A stretch of 17,473 bases of DNA from Bacteroidales bacterium (GTDB lineage Bacteria > Bacteroidota > Bacteroidia > Bacteroidales > UBA932). Shown here in pieces: positions 1 through 8,472 of the stretch (position 1 is the stretch's first letter; every line of letters starts with the position of its first letter). A model generated the notes under the pieces. The model ran no database searches and was not told where the DNA came from. It saw nothing but the letters and a program-made list of their open reading frames with translations. A program made the position numbers and the translations under genes. The stretch covers positions 1 to 17,473 of the forward strand of contig JAFVDC010000159.1 in assembly GCA_017478685.1 (NCBI GenBank), read 5' to 3'.

Positions 1-1498
1 CGAAGGAAGTAAAGCCGGTGCCGGAGAAAGCGTACTCCCCGATGAGTTCCACCGAAGCAGGCAATGTCAGATTCTTGAGAACACGACAGTTGGAAAACAT
101 ATTGTCACCTATTTGTTTCGTACCTGCGGGGATATTGATGGATGTCAGCTTCGAACATCCGCTGAAAACGTTTTTCCCGAAGGTCATGGCGTTGTCCGGC
201 AGGACGACTTCTTCCAGCGCATCGCAATACATGAAGGCGCCATCCCCAAGGTGGTTGAGTCTGGGTGAGAACTCAATGGTCTTGAGGGCGGTGCAATTGT
301 AAAAAGCCATTTCTCCTATTGCGTCCAGATTGCCGGGAAGACGCACGGACACCACATTTACGCAGGAATTGAAATAAGGGGGCATTTCTCCTGTACCATT
401 GTCGTCAAAGACCAGAACATAGCGGTCGTTGACGGCATCGTAGGTATGGCTCAGGATACCTTCACGGGTATAGAATCCATCCGAGAAGGGGTCCCCGTTT
501 TCGTCAAATCCACTGGCCTCGGACCTGGTTGAAGCGGGCGTTCCGTTATTGGTGGTATAGATGACGGTATTGTCGGAGAGTTGAACGGTATAGATGTCCC
601 CTTCATCGGCATCGCCCACCTTGCCCCACACGGCACGCTTAACCGTAACAGGATCGCTGTGGACATATTCTCCGGCCACTACCTCAAGTCCGTTCACCTT
701 CTTGGTGAAGCGGAGGGTGAATCCCTGCTCCAGGGTGGCGGGAATGGCCGCTATGCAGTACCACTTGCCTTTCTCAAAGGTCTCTCCTTCGGGTGCGCGG
801 AGTTCGATGTGGCTGTACTCTTTCTGCGGGCCCAGCGTAACGCCGGGAGAAGGGATGTAACAATAAGGCTTGCCGTCAGTGTCAAAGGACACCCGCACGT
901 CCCCGGCAAGTTTTTCTCCGCCGTTGGCAAAGAGCACCACCTTTTCCACGCCCTCCTCCTGAATGGAGAATTTGACACCTCCGCAGACGTTGTAGAAGGT
1001 GAGAGCGTCCATGGACCTGCTGCTGTTCACTATCCCCTGGGCAGCCGAAAGGAAAGCAGCCCGGTCAAAGGTGCCGACAGTGGCTGTCTGGATATAGGGA
1101 ACAGCAGTTTCAATGTAATTGACCGTTTCATTATTGTCAATGCACCACCGCTTCTGTCCTGCCGCCTCGTACGGGTACAGGGCCCAGAGGTCCAGATCAA
1201 ATTCGAAATCCGGCCTGCTGGCATAGATATCCCAGCGCTGGGTGCCGGTGAAATCGGCCGTCCGCGATGGTGCGGAAAGGGAAGTTGTGAACTTCTCGGC
1301 GTCCAAGAAATATACCATTATGGCATCGCCGTCTTCCCAGAAGATGGAGCCATCCTCCTGCAGAACGGTTTTGGTGGGATTGCATTCACCGGTGGCGCGG
1401 ATAGTGAAACCTTGAGCATCGGAGTTCCGGGGCACTTCCTCGCGGGCGCAGGCGGCAAGGGTAAGCAGTGCAGAAATAAAGTATATCGTCCTTTTCAT
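1..1498 (-). CDS. BspA-like leucine-rich-repeat surface lipoprotein (3' end outside window)
   Basis: Open frame from ATG at 1498 to the window edge, about 499 codons with no stop, so the C-terminus is missing. The N-terminus MKRTIYFISALLTLAAC is a lipoprotein signal with Cys17 in an LAAC lipobox. It is followed by AREE, an acidic stretch like the surface-export signals of Bacteroidetes lipoproteins. Residues of roughly 30-330 are beta-rich and not assigned with certainty; they resemble the N-terminal part of fimbrillin-like or other Bacteroidales surface lipoproteins. From about residue 395 on there are LRR_5/BspA-type repeats, with recurring patterns such as IGEMAFYNCTALKTI, GAFMYCDALEEVVLP and NVFSGCSKLTSINIP. 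Proteins of this family are surface-exposed and often bind host or microbial ligands; the ligand here is unknown. It starts 19 nt after the stop of the BIG2 lipoprotein gene and is likely co-transcribed with it. The family is clear, the exact function is not. Confidence 0.85.
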   Translation of the reverse strand, partial: MKRTIYFISALLTLAACAREEVPRNSDAQGFTIRATGECNPTKTVLQEDGSIFWEDGDAIMVYFLDAEKFTTSLSAPSRTADFTGTQRWDIYASRPDFEFDLDLWALYPYEAAGQKRWCIDNNETVNYIETAVPYIQTATVGTFDRAAFLSAAQGIVNSSRSMDALTFYNVCGGVKFSIQEEGVEKVVLFANGGEKLAGDVRVSFDTDGKPYCYIPSPGVTLGPQKEYSHIELRAPEGETFEKGKWYCIAAIPATLEQGFTLRFTKKVNGLEVVAGEYVHSDPVTVKRAVWGKVGDADEGDIYTVQLSDNTVIYTTNNGTPASTRSEASGFDENGDPFSDGFYTREGILSHTYDAVNDRYVLVFDDNGTGEMPPYFNSCVNVVSVRLPGNLDAIGEMAFYNCTALKTIEFSPRLNHLGDGAFMYCDALEEVVLPDNAMTFGKNVFSGCSKLTSINIPAGTKQIGDNMFSNCRVLKNLTLPASVELIGEYAFSGTGFTSF

Positions 1499-1517
1499 GA
1501 TATTCAGTCTTTAAGGG

Positions 1518-2453
1518 TTACTTCCAAACTTCTTCGCCGGTGCCTTCGTTGCCACCGGAAACGGGTTCCACCGTGACGGTACATTTCGCGGACACGCCAT
1601 CGGCTGATGCCGATATCTCCGCGGTCCCCACGGCCAAGGCAGTTACCTTGCCGCTCTGGTCCACGCCCGCAACTCCTTCGTCGCTGCTCTTCCACACAAG
1701 GGAACCTGCCGACGGGGCGTTTTCCGGAGTTACCACCGCATACAGGTAAAGGGTATTCCCAACCATCATATGGACGTCCTCCGTATAGAACGCAATGGAC
1801 GTGACTTTCTGGACCACCGTAACCGTGCAGGTGCCGCTTATTTCCTGACCCAGCAGCGTTTGTCTATAGGCATAGATGGTGGCCGTACCGGCCTTGCCGC
1901 CGGTGACAGTTCCGTCGCTGGTCACAGATGCAGTGGAGGTGCTGGAGGAACGCCAATAGACGGTTTTGTCAGTTGCGTTGTCAGGGGCTACTGTGGCCGA
2001 GAGTCTTACTGTCTCTCCCACGTTTATTTCCGCTTCAGAGGGTGTTACCGTTATGCCGGTAATGTCCACATACCCTCCGGGGCCGGGGCCTTCGTCGCTC
2101 CACACCACTATCTCGCATTCTGCGGTAAGTCCGTTGGCGGTTTTGGCGCCCACAACGGCCGATCCCGGTTCAAGGCCTTTCACCAGGCCGCTCTCCGAGA
2201 TGCTGGCCACCTTGGGCTCCAGGGTATACCAAATAACGGTTTTGTCGGTAGCGTTGTCCGGTTTGAGGGTGGCGGCGAGCTGGAGAGTCTCACCTACCTT
2301 GACGGATTCGCTGGTATGGTTCAGGGAGATTTCGGTTACTTCCACTTTGGAAACATCGGGGACATCCGGGATGTCCGGAGCCTTTTCACAGGAAAAGAGG
2401 AAAGTGCCTATGGCTACACCGGCCGTCAGCATCTTGAGAGTAGCAGATTTCAT
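1518..2453 (-). CDS. Lipoprotein with three BIG2 (bacterial Ig-like group 2) domains
   Basis: A 311-residue protein with a lipoprotein signal peptide ending in LFSC (Cys22), followed by EKAPD, an acidic region typical of surface-exported Bacteroidetes lipoproteins. Three BIG2 domains follow at about residues 37-117, 129-214 and 217-296. Each shows the family pattern: a VGET or VGNT turn, a PDNAT or PENAP turn with a conserved W some 5-8 residues later, an ASV-type strand and a final GTA...A strand before CxVxV. No enzyme domain is visible. BIG2 domains serve as stalks or adhesion modules on cell surfaces, so a structural or adhesive role is inferred. It is the first gene of a leftward operon with the BspA-like gene, reading from a TAnnTTTG promoter about 22 nt upstream of the ATG. 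It is divergent from the two-component system. Confidence 0.87.
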   Translation of the reverse strand: MKSATLKMLTAGVAIGTFLFSCEKAPDIPDVPDVSKVEVTEISLNHTSESVKVGETLQLAATLKPDNATDKTVIWYTLEPKVASISESGLVKGLEPGSAVVGAKTANGLTAECEIVVWSDEGPGPGGYVDITGITVTPSEAEINVGETVRLSATVAPDNATDKTVYWRSSSTSTASVTSDGTVTGGKAGTATIYAYRQTLLGQEISGTCTVTVVQKVTSIAFYTEDVHMMVGNTLYLYAVVTPENAPSAGSLVWKSSDEGVAGVDQSGKVTALAVGTAEISASADGVSAKCTVTVEPVSGGNEGTGEEVWK

Positions 2454-2475
2454 GGCTTTACTATTCTGGTTCGCC

Positions 2476-2483
2476 CAAATATA
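2476..2483 (-). promoter_or_regulatory. Predicted -7 box for the BIG2/BspA lipoprotein operon
   Basis: Read on the minus strand, the bases are TATATTTG, a full match to the Bacteroidetes -7 consensus TAnnTTTG. The lipoprotein ATG lies 22 nt downstream. No good TTTG or TTG was found at the expected -33 position (around 2503-2506). The promoter therefore looks weak or activator-dependent, which fits the phased repeats starting about 20 bp further upstream. Confidence 0.5.
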
Positions 2484-2524
2484 TGAAGATTATACCACTC
2501 CAGAGCCCTCCGGAAGGCCCTTTT

Positions 2525-2594
2525 TGACGAACCATCCCCTGCGGATGACGAAGCCCCCCGCTGCGTTGACGAAGCAAAAAAAGTTACTGACAAT
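2525..2594. promoter_or_regulatory. Four TGAC-core direct repeats at 21-bp period; candidate LytTR operator
   Basis: TGACGAA occurs at 2525-2531, 2546-2552 and 2567-2573, and a degenerate TGACAAT at 2588-2594, so the step is exactly 21 bp each time. The second and third copies match over nine bases (TGACGAAGC). Known LytTR regulators such as AgrA bind pairs of about 9-bp direct repeats with about 12-bp spacers, the same geometry. The array lies between the divergent promoters of the lipoprotein operon and the kinase gene, and a LytTR regulator is encoded at 5226. Binding is inferred. Alternatively these are remnants of a short repeat. Confidence 0.5.
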
Positions 2595-2629
2595 TAGCCA
2601 TATACGGCAGTTTTACGTTACAATTTATA

Positions 2630-2637
2630 TAAATTTG
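2630..2637 (+). promoter_or_regulatory. Predicted -7 box of the kinase/regulator operon, adjacent to the start codon
   Basis: TAAATTTG matches TAnnTTTG. Only five bases separate it from the GTG at 2643, so the transcript would begin at or within a few bases of the start codon. No TTTG is present at the expected -33 site (near 2607-2610). This suggests dependence on an activator, possibly at the repeats at 2525-2594. Confidence 0.55.
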
Positions 2638-2642
2638 CAGCA

Positions 2643-5219
2643 GTGAAAAAGCCTCTCTCATATTGTATTGCCTTGCTGCTGGCTGCAGCCTTCTGCCTGC
2701 AGGCCGCGGCGGACAATCTGGAACATTCGCTCAGTTACCGGCGTTTCACTACGCTGGACGGCCTGCCTCAAATGCAGACGGAAGCCGTATGGCAGGACTC
2801 CCGCGGCTATATCTATATAGGTACGCTTTCCGGTTTTGTCCGTTACGACGGCAGGTCTCTCTCCCCTTTTCTCAAAGGACGGAGGGAGAACATTGTGAGT
2901 TTCCAGGAAGTGGACGGGAAGGTACGTGCCCTTGGCTTTGTACGGCAGTGGACCGTACGCGGAAACAAAGTTCACATGCAGCCCATAGACCCTGACGGGG
3001 AGCTGCTGCTGAACAATTTTAACGCCGCAGACCTTCCCCCGGGTTACATACTCCTTGAAGACCGCCTTGAGAAGGGGCGTGTCCTTGCAAGGCTGGAGGC
3101 CGATGAAATGGCCCCCGTACTGGACCTCCCGCTGTTGGACAAGATGACTCCGGACCGGAAAATGTACGTGGACTCCACAGGTATATACGTCCCCACCTCC
3201 GAAGGACTTTTTGTGGCGGTGAACGACGAAATCCGCCTTCTCACCCGCAAGGCCGATATCTACGCTCTCATCCGGACGGAAGAAGGGCTTGCAACCTTTG
3301 CCGGAGACGGCATCTGGACCGTGAATAATGACAGCCTCTCCCTTGCCCATCCATTCCGGTTCCCCAATCCGGATTACGGCCTTTCCGTCAGGCAGAACTC
3401 ACGCGGGCAGATATACATTGCCGACGCCCACACCATCTGGATGTATGACGGGGAACTCCACCGTCTGGTGTCGGGCTTCAACCTCATCAGGGGCATCTTA
3501 GTGGACAGATGGGACCGCCTGTGGGCCGCCACATACCAGGGAGCCTACTGCTTTTTCCATTGCAACATCATCAACCATTCACTGGACGACGACAACGATA
3601 TAGTACGTGCGCTCGCATTCAGCGGTGACAGTCCGGTCATGGGAACCCTCAACGGAAAAATCCTGGCCGGCGGAGAGGTCATAAGCCGGGAAGATGACAA
3701 TTTCTATGCTCCCGGCGCCGCCGCCCTGGACGGAACGGTCTATATGGCCGGAAACGGTGATATTGCGGCCGTCAGCGGGCACTCCATGAAGTGGATCGGC
3801 CTTCCCTATGACCGCTACCGCTTTGTATCGGCCGCCGGAGGAAAACTTATCATCGGCACGCGTTCGGCCGTTCTTTCCTATGATACGCATGCGGGCATTA
3901 CCGATACCCTCACCACGCAGATTGTCCACCCCTGGTGCGCGGTAGAGGACGGGGAGGGGCGCCTGTGGGTAAGCGGTAACCCCGGTCTGTACTGCCTTGA
4001 GGAGCCACACACCATACGCAAAGTCAGGAGCACTCCCTCCACACTTGTCATCACCGCCATGACTGCCGATGAAAAAGGCACTGTCTGCTTTGCCGAAGGC
4101 GATTCCCTTTTTGTGATCAAAAAAGGGCAAATCCGTAAAATGACGGAACTTCCGGTCTCCGGCCACGAAATCCGTTCAATCCACATTTCCCGGCAGGGGT
4201 ATTTGGTTGTGGCGGCCGTCGACGGCCTGCTTGTCGCACGTCTGGATGACCGGGGATATGCCGATGATTCCCATTGGTTTGACTCCTTCAACGGGTTCAC
4301 AACCGTGGAACCTCTTGCCGCGCCAATGGCGGAAGCCCCCGACGGGACCATATGGCTGGCCGGTCTGGAAGAGATGACGTCTTTCCACCCTGAAAAGCTC
4401 CTGGAAGACAACCGGGAATCCACCTTCATCCCAGGTCCCCGCCCGTGGTGGCAGCACTGGTGGCTCTGGGTTTTGGCTGCGGCTCTGCTCTCCTTCTGCG
4501 TATGGATGGCAGCGCGGCACTTTGAAAAACGGGCTTCACGCAGGAAGATGGAGGAGCTGGAACGTGAGAAGCAGCTTAAGGAGCTGCAGCTGAGGTCGGT
4601 ACGCCTAAAGTCCATCCCCCACTTCCACGCAAACGTACTATCCGGCATCGAATACTTTGTCATGAACAATTCGGCCGAAGAAGCCTCGTATTACCTGAAA
4701 CTGTACTCCGACTTCACAAACCGGACGCTCTCAGACATAGAGCGGCCGGCCCGCACCGTGGCCGAAGAAGTGGATTACGTCAGGGGTTATCTGGAACTGG
4801 AAAAACTGCGTTACGGTGAGCAGTTGGAGTACGATGTCAACGTGGCCCGGGACGTGGACAGGGAAGCACTTCTTCCCACCATGCTTCTTCATACCTACTG
4901 CGAGAATGCCGTCAAACACGGGATATCGGCCAAAAACGGAACGGGGCATATACATGTAAATGTTTCCAGAGAGACAAGAGGCGGCGTGGATGGCATTCTG
5001 GTATCCGTGGCCGATGACGGAGTAGGGCGAATACGTGCGGCTATGTCCGGCGGTCATTCCACCAAACAGGGGCTCAGTATCCTTCAGCAGCAGATAGAAC
5101 TGTACAACCGTTCCAACAGACACCATATTGTCCAGCAGGTTATAGACCTTGCCGATGCCGAAGGCCATCCGGCCGGCACCCGCTTTGAGACCTGGGTCCC
5201 GGAAGGGTTTCAATTTTAG
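2643..5219 (+). CDS. Propeller-sensor histidine kinase, LytS type
   Basis: An 858-residue sensor kinase. GTG at 2643 is the only plausible start: the frame has no ATG between an upstream stop (2595) and here, and it begins a good signal peptide (about residues 1-23). Residues of about 25-585 form a periplasmic beta-propeller with recurring units such as SRGYIYIGTLSGF, DRLWAATYQGAY and DGTIWLAGLEE, as in Reg_prop sensors of Bacteroidetes. A transmembrane helix lies at about 604-624 and a coiled linker at 627-655. The LytS-type kinase domain has the His in IPHFHAN (His660) and a YLELEKLRYG motif; the ATPase domain has CENAVKHG (Asn754) and DDGVG (791-795). The usual Y_Y_Y Ig-like domain before the membrane helix is missing, as the propeller runs almost directly into PRPWWQHWW. 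The regulator gene starts 6 nt downstream, so this is a classical pair and not a hybrid. The ligand is unknown. Confidence 0.93.
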   Translation: MKKPLSYCIALLLAAAFCLQAAADNLEHSLSYRRFTTLDGLPQMQTEAVWQDSRGYIYIGTLSGFVRYDGRSLSPFLKGRRENIVSFQEVDGKVRALGFVRQWTVRGNKVHMQPIDPDGELLLNNFNAADLPPGYILLEDRLEKGRVLARLEADEMAPVLDLPLLDKMTPDRKMYVDSTGIYVPTSEGLFVAVNDEIRLLTRKADIYALIRTEEGLATFAGDGIWTVNNDSLSLAHPFRFPNPDYGLSVRQNSRGQIYIADAHTIWMYDGELHRLVSGFNLIRGILVDRWDRLWAATYQGAYCFFHCNIINHSLDDDNDIVRALAFSGDSPVMGTLNGKILAGGEVISREDDNFYAPGAAALDGTVYMAGNGDIAAVSGHSMKWIGLPYDRYRFVSAAGGKLIIGTRSAVLSYDTHAGITDTLTTQIVHPWCAVEDGEGRLWVSGNPGLYCLEEPHTIRKVRSTPSTLVITAMTADEKGTVCFAEGDSLFVIKKGQIRKMTELPVSGHEIRSIHISRQGYLVVAAVDGLLVARLDDRGYADDSHWFDSFNGFTTVEPLAAPMAEAPDGTIWLAGLEEMTSFHPEKLLEDNRESTFIPGPRPWWQHWWLWVLAAALLSFCVWMAARHFEKRASRRKMEELEREKQLKELQLRSVRLKSIPHFHANVLSGIEYFVMNNSAEEASYYLKLYSDFTNRTLSDIERPARTVAEEVDYVRGYLELEKLRYGEQLEYDVNVARDVDREALLPTMLLHTYCENAVKHGISAKNGTGHIHVNVSRETRGGVDGILVSVADDGVGRIRAAMSGGHSTKQGLSILQQQIELYNRSNRHHIVQQVIDLADAEGHPAGTRFETWVPEGFQF

Positions 5220-5225
5220 TTAAGA

Positions 5226-5954
5226 ATGACAAAAAGACTTAAAACCATAGTTGTGGAAGACGAGCGCCTGCCGCGACTTACCTTGCTTCAAAAGCTGCAG
5301 GACTACCCTGTAATAGAGGTAGTGGATGCCTGTGACAGCTATGAGAGCGCACGGGACAGTATCCTGCTGCATCGGCCTCAACTTCTGTTCCTGGACATCC
5401 AGCTGCGGGGGCAGAACTCAATTTCACTGCTGGAAGAGCTCAGGCAGACCATCACCCTGCCGTACGTGATTTTCACAACCGCATACTCCGACAGCAAGTA
5501 CCTCATGAGCGCAATCAAGCTCTCGGCCGTGGATTATCTGGTGAAGCCGATAGGCAAGGCTGAGCTTTCCCACGCCATGGCAAAGATATCCAACCGCGCC
5601 TCTGAAGAGGCATTGGCAAATACAAAAATAGGCTTCAAGGCCGTTGGGAGCATGATTTTCGCGGAGCCCGGAGACATTGCCGCAATCCAGGCCGATGGCA
5701 ACTACTCAAAACTTGTCACGTTTGATGGCGAAGACCTTATTCTGGAAAGTCTGCTGTCTCTGGAAAGGCGTCTTGAAAACCCACCGTTTGTCCGGGCAGA
5801 CCGCAGCACCATAGTGAACCTGCAACTCGTGAGCCGCCTGAATGCCCAGGAACGCACATGCACACTTTTATCCCCGGACGGCCGATCAAGGGTAATAGAA
5901 CTGTCAAAAAGCGGAATTGAAAAACTCCTTTTGGTGATGAACCCGGGGTTCTGA
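5226..5954 (+). CDS. LytTR-family response regulator
   Basis: A 242-residue two-domain regulator. The receiver domain (about 5-122) has the acidic pair Glu11-Asp12, phosphoacceptor Asp57 (LLFLDIQL), Thr84/Thr85 (FTTAY) and Lys107 (LVKPIG). The C-terminal LytTR DNA-binding domain (about 134-240) shows IAAIQADGNYSKL, FVRADRSTIVNLQLV and a closing ELSKSGIEKLL. It starts 6 nt after the kinase stop and is surely its partner. It would be phosphorylated by the kinase and bind direct repeats in DNA; the phased repeats at 2525-2594 are the obvious candidate. No Shine-Dalgarno sequence is seen, as is usual in this phylum. The start is set by spacing and by the KTIVVEDE receiver beginning right after it. 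Confidence 0.95.
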   Translation: MTKRLKTIVVEDERLPRLTLLQKLQDYPVIEVVDACDSYESARDSILLHRPQLLFLDIQLRGQNSISLLEELRQTITLPYVIFTTAYSDSKYLMSAIKLSAVDYLVKPIGKAELSHAMAKISNRASEEALANTKIGFKAVGSMIFAEPGDIAAIQADGNYSKLVTFDGEDLILESLLSLERRLENPPFVRADRSTIVNLQLVSRLNAQERTCTLLSPDGRSRVIELSKSGIEKLLLVMNPGF

Positions 5955-5964
5955 CAATCTCTTC

Positions 5965-6222
5965 CTAATTCAACAGCCCTCGATTCATTACTTCCGCAAT
6001 GAGTGCGGTGGAGGTGTGGACATCCAGTTTGGCAAGAAGGCGCTTGCGGAACCAGACAATTGTTTCATAACTCACACCCATTTCATCGGCAATCATCTTG
6101 GTGCTCTTGTCTTCCATGAGAAGGCGGACCACTTCCTTTTCCCGTTTTGTAAGTTTGACATCCTCCTGGCTTGTCCGGCCTGCAGTTGGACCAGGTCCAA
6201 CAACCTTCTCGGTACTGGCCAT
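5965..6222 (-). CDS. Small GerE/LuxR-type HTH protein, receiver domain absent
   Basis: An 85-residue frame, convergent with the LytTR gene (10 bp between the stops). Residues 24-84 are a complete GerE helix-turn-helix domain: LTKREKEVVRLLMEDKSTK, then IADEMGVSYETIVWFRKRLL, then KLDVHTSTALIAEVMNRGLL. The ATG at 6222 is the first start in the frame and lies inside the first copy of a 52-bp tandem repeat. The frame stays open upstream to a stop at 6376, but that part translates the repeat DNA and does not resemble protein. No receiver or sensor domain is present and no TAnnTTTG promoter box was seen upstream. It may be a genuine short DNA-binding protein or the 3' remnant of a LuxR-family response regulator cut off by repeat insertion. 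The domain call is firm; that it is expressed is uncertain. Confidence 0.6.
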   Translation of the reverse strand: MASTEKVVGPGPTAGRTSQEDVKLTKREKEVVRLLMEDKSTKMIADEMGVSYETIVWFRKRLLAKLDVHTSTALIAEVMNRGLLN

Positions 6223-6320
6223 ACACGTTTCAGGGCATTTTTGTTTGCGTTGAGTACCCGGTGGTACTGACCATACACGTTTCAGGGCATTTTTGTGTAC
6301 AGTGAGTACCCAGTGGTATT
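6211..6320. repeat. 52-bp tandem repeat, two copies plus a short third start
   Basis: Copies lie at 6211-6262 and 6263-6314, and a third begins GGTATT at 6315. They differ at only a few bases, mostly near GTTTGCGT versus GTGTACAG. Each unit starts GGTACT and carries AGTACC near its end, so each can fold into a hairpin; copy two also has an inner TACAC/GTGTA pairing. The first copy overlaps the start of the GerE-type gene. Function unknown. Confidence 0.8.
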
Positions 6321-6324
6321 TGAA

Positions 6325-6459
6325 TTGGGCGAGGCTGGTTTTAATGTAACCAACCCCGCCCGCTGAAATGCCATCTCAACATGTTGTAAGGCATATGTAT
6401 TGGGCGAGGCTGGTCGAACAAAAACCAACCTCGCCCAAAAGTGGTGCCAACCTCGCCCA
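6325..6459. repeat. Cluster of GGGCGAGGCTGGT direct and inverted repeats (hairpins)
   Basis: TTGGGCGAGGCTGGT occurs at 6325-6339 and again at 6400-6414. Inverted copies follow at 6349-6361 (ACCAACCCCGCCC), 6424-6438 (ACCAACCTCGCCCAA) and 6446-6459. The 6400-6438 pair forms a 15-bp stem with one mismatch and a 9-nt loop; 6327-6361 forms a weaker stem of the same kind. A small hairpin ATGCC/GGCAT with a central CAACATGTTG palindrome lies between them. No protein-like frame covers the region. It could be structured RNA or a cluster of short mobile palindromes. Confidence 0.7.
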
Positions 6460-6471
6460 TGTCGGGACGGT

Positions 6472-6610
6472 TTTGCCGCCAATCCATTTAGAACGCCCAC
6501 AATGAGGTTTTTGTGTACTGGCGGCTGGCATTTCGGCCCCTGGAGGCATTTTCTTTGCCGCCAGTACAGAAAAAGTGACTCCGGCGGCCCGCAGATGGAT
6601 TGGCGGCAAA
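6472..6610. repeat. 139-bp nested inverted repeat
   Basis: The outer arms are a perfect 16-bp inverted repeat: TTTGCCGCCAATCCAT at 6472-6487 and its complement at 6595-6610. Inner arms of 18 bp with one mismatch lie at 6508-6525 (TTTTTGTGTACTGGCGGC) and 6557-6574. Because both arm sets share GCCGCCA/TGGCGGC, other pairings are possible. No target-site duplication is visible and there is no coding potential inside. With the two neighbouring repeat sets it fills most of the gene-free stretch 6223-6706, which otherwise holds only the atpD promoter. Confidence 0.75.
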
Positions 6611-6671
6611 CAGAAGTATAGGAAACAGGCGCTTGTCTCCACGGCCCCGGAACGATAGCGAATAAACTTCG

Positions 6672-8226
<1,555 letters not shown>

Positions 8227-8227
<1 letters not shown>

Positions 8228-8472
8228 TGGATAATCTGAAACTTCATATCCTGAGCCCTGAAGGGACTCTCCTGGAAGCAGACGTAGAGCTTGTGACGCT
8301 TCCGGGCCTGCTATCGCCCTTCACCGTCCTTCCCGGCCATGCCGCCATTGTGACGGCCCTGGAAAAGGGAACCGTCCGCTACGTGGAGGCCGGAAAGGAG
8401 ACTTTCCTTCCCATAGAAGGCGGCTTTGCCGAAGTAAAGGACAATGCCGTAACCGTGTGCGTTGAGGTATGA
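8227..8472 (+). CDS. atpC: F1Fo ATP synthase subunit epsilon, short form
   Basis: 81 residues, comprising only the N-terminal beta-sandwich of epsilon (SPEGTLLEADVELVTLPG, SPFTVLPGHAAIVTALEKG, FLPIEGGFAEVKDNAVTV). This part binds gamma and the c-ring in the central stalk. The C-terminal helix pair, which in E. coli-type epsilon (about 135-140 residues) inhibits ATP hydrolysis, is absent; short epsilon forms are common in Bacteroidetes, so this is not a truncation. The start is a GTG overlapping the atpD stop by one base (TAGTG). The stop overlaps the atpB start as ATGA. Both overlaps suggest coupled translation. Confidence 0.94.

Noticed and set aside
581..1576. A plus-strand open frame of about 330 codons opposite the BspA-like gene
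   Set aside because: The minus strand encodes a lipoprotein signal and leucine-rich repeats through the same region, and the plus-strand translation shows no domain.
6211..6459. The repeat island as a CRISPR array
   Set aside because: Repeat lengths and spacings differ (52-bp tandem without spacers, then hairpin words in both orientations), and no cas gene is present.
6472..6610. The nested inverted repeat as an insertion sequence
   Set aside because: At 139 bp it has no transposase, and the flanks show no target-site duplication.
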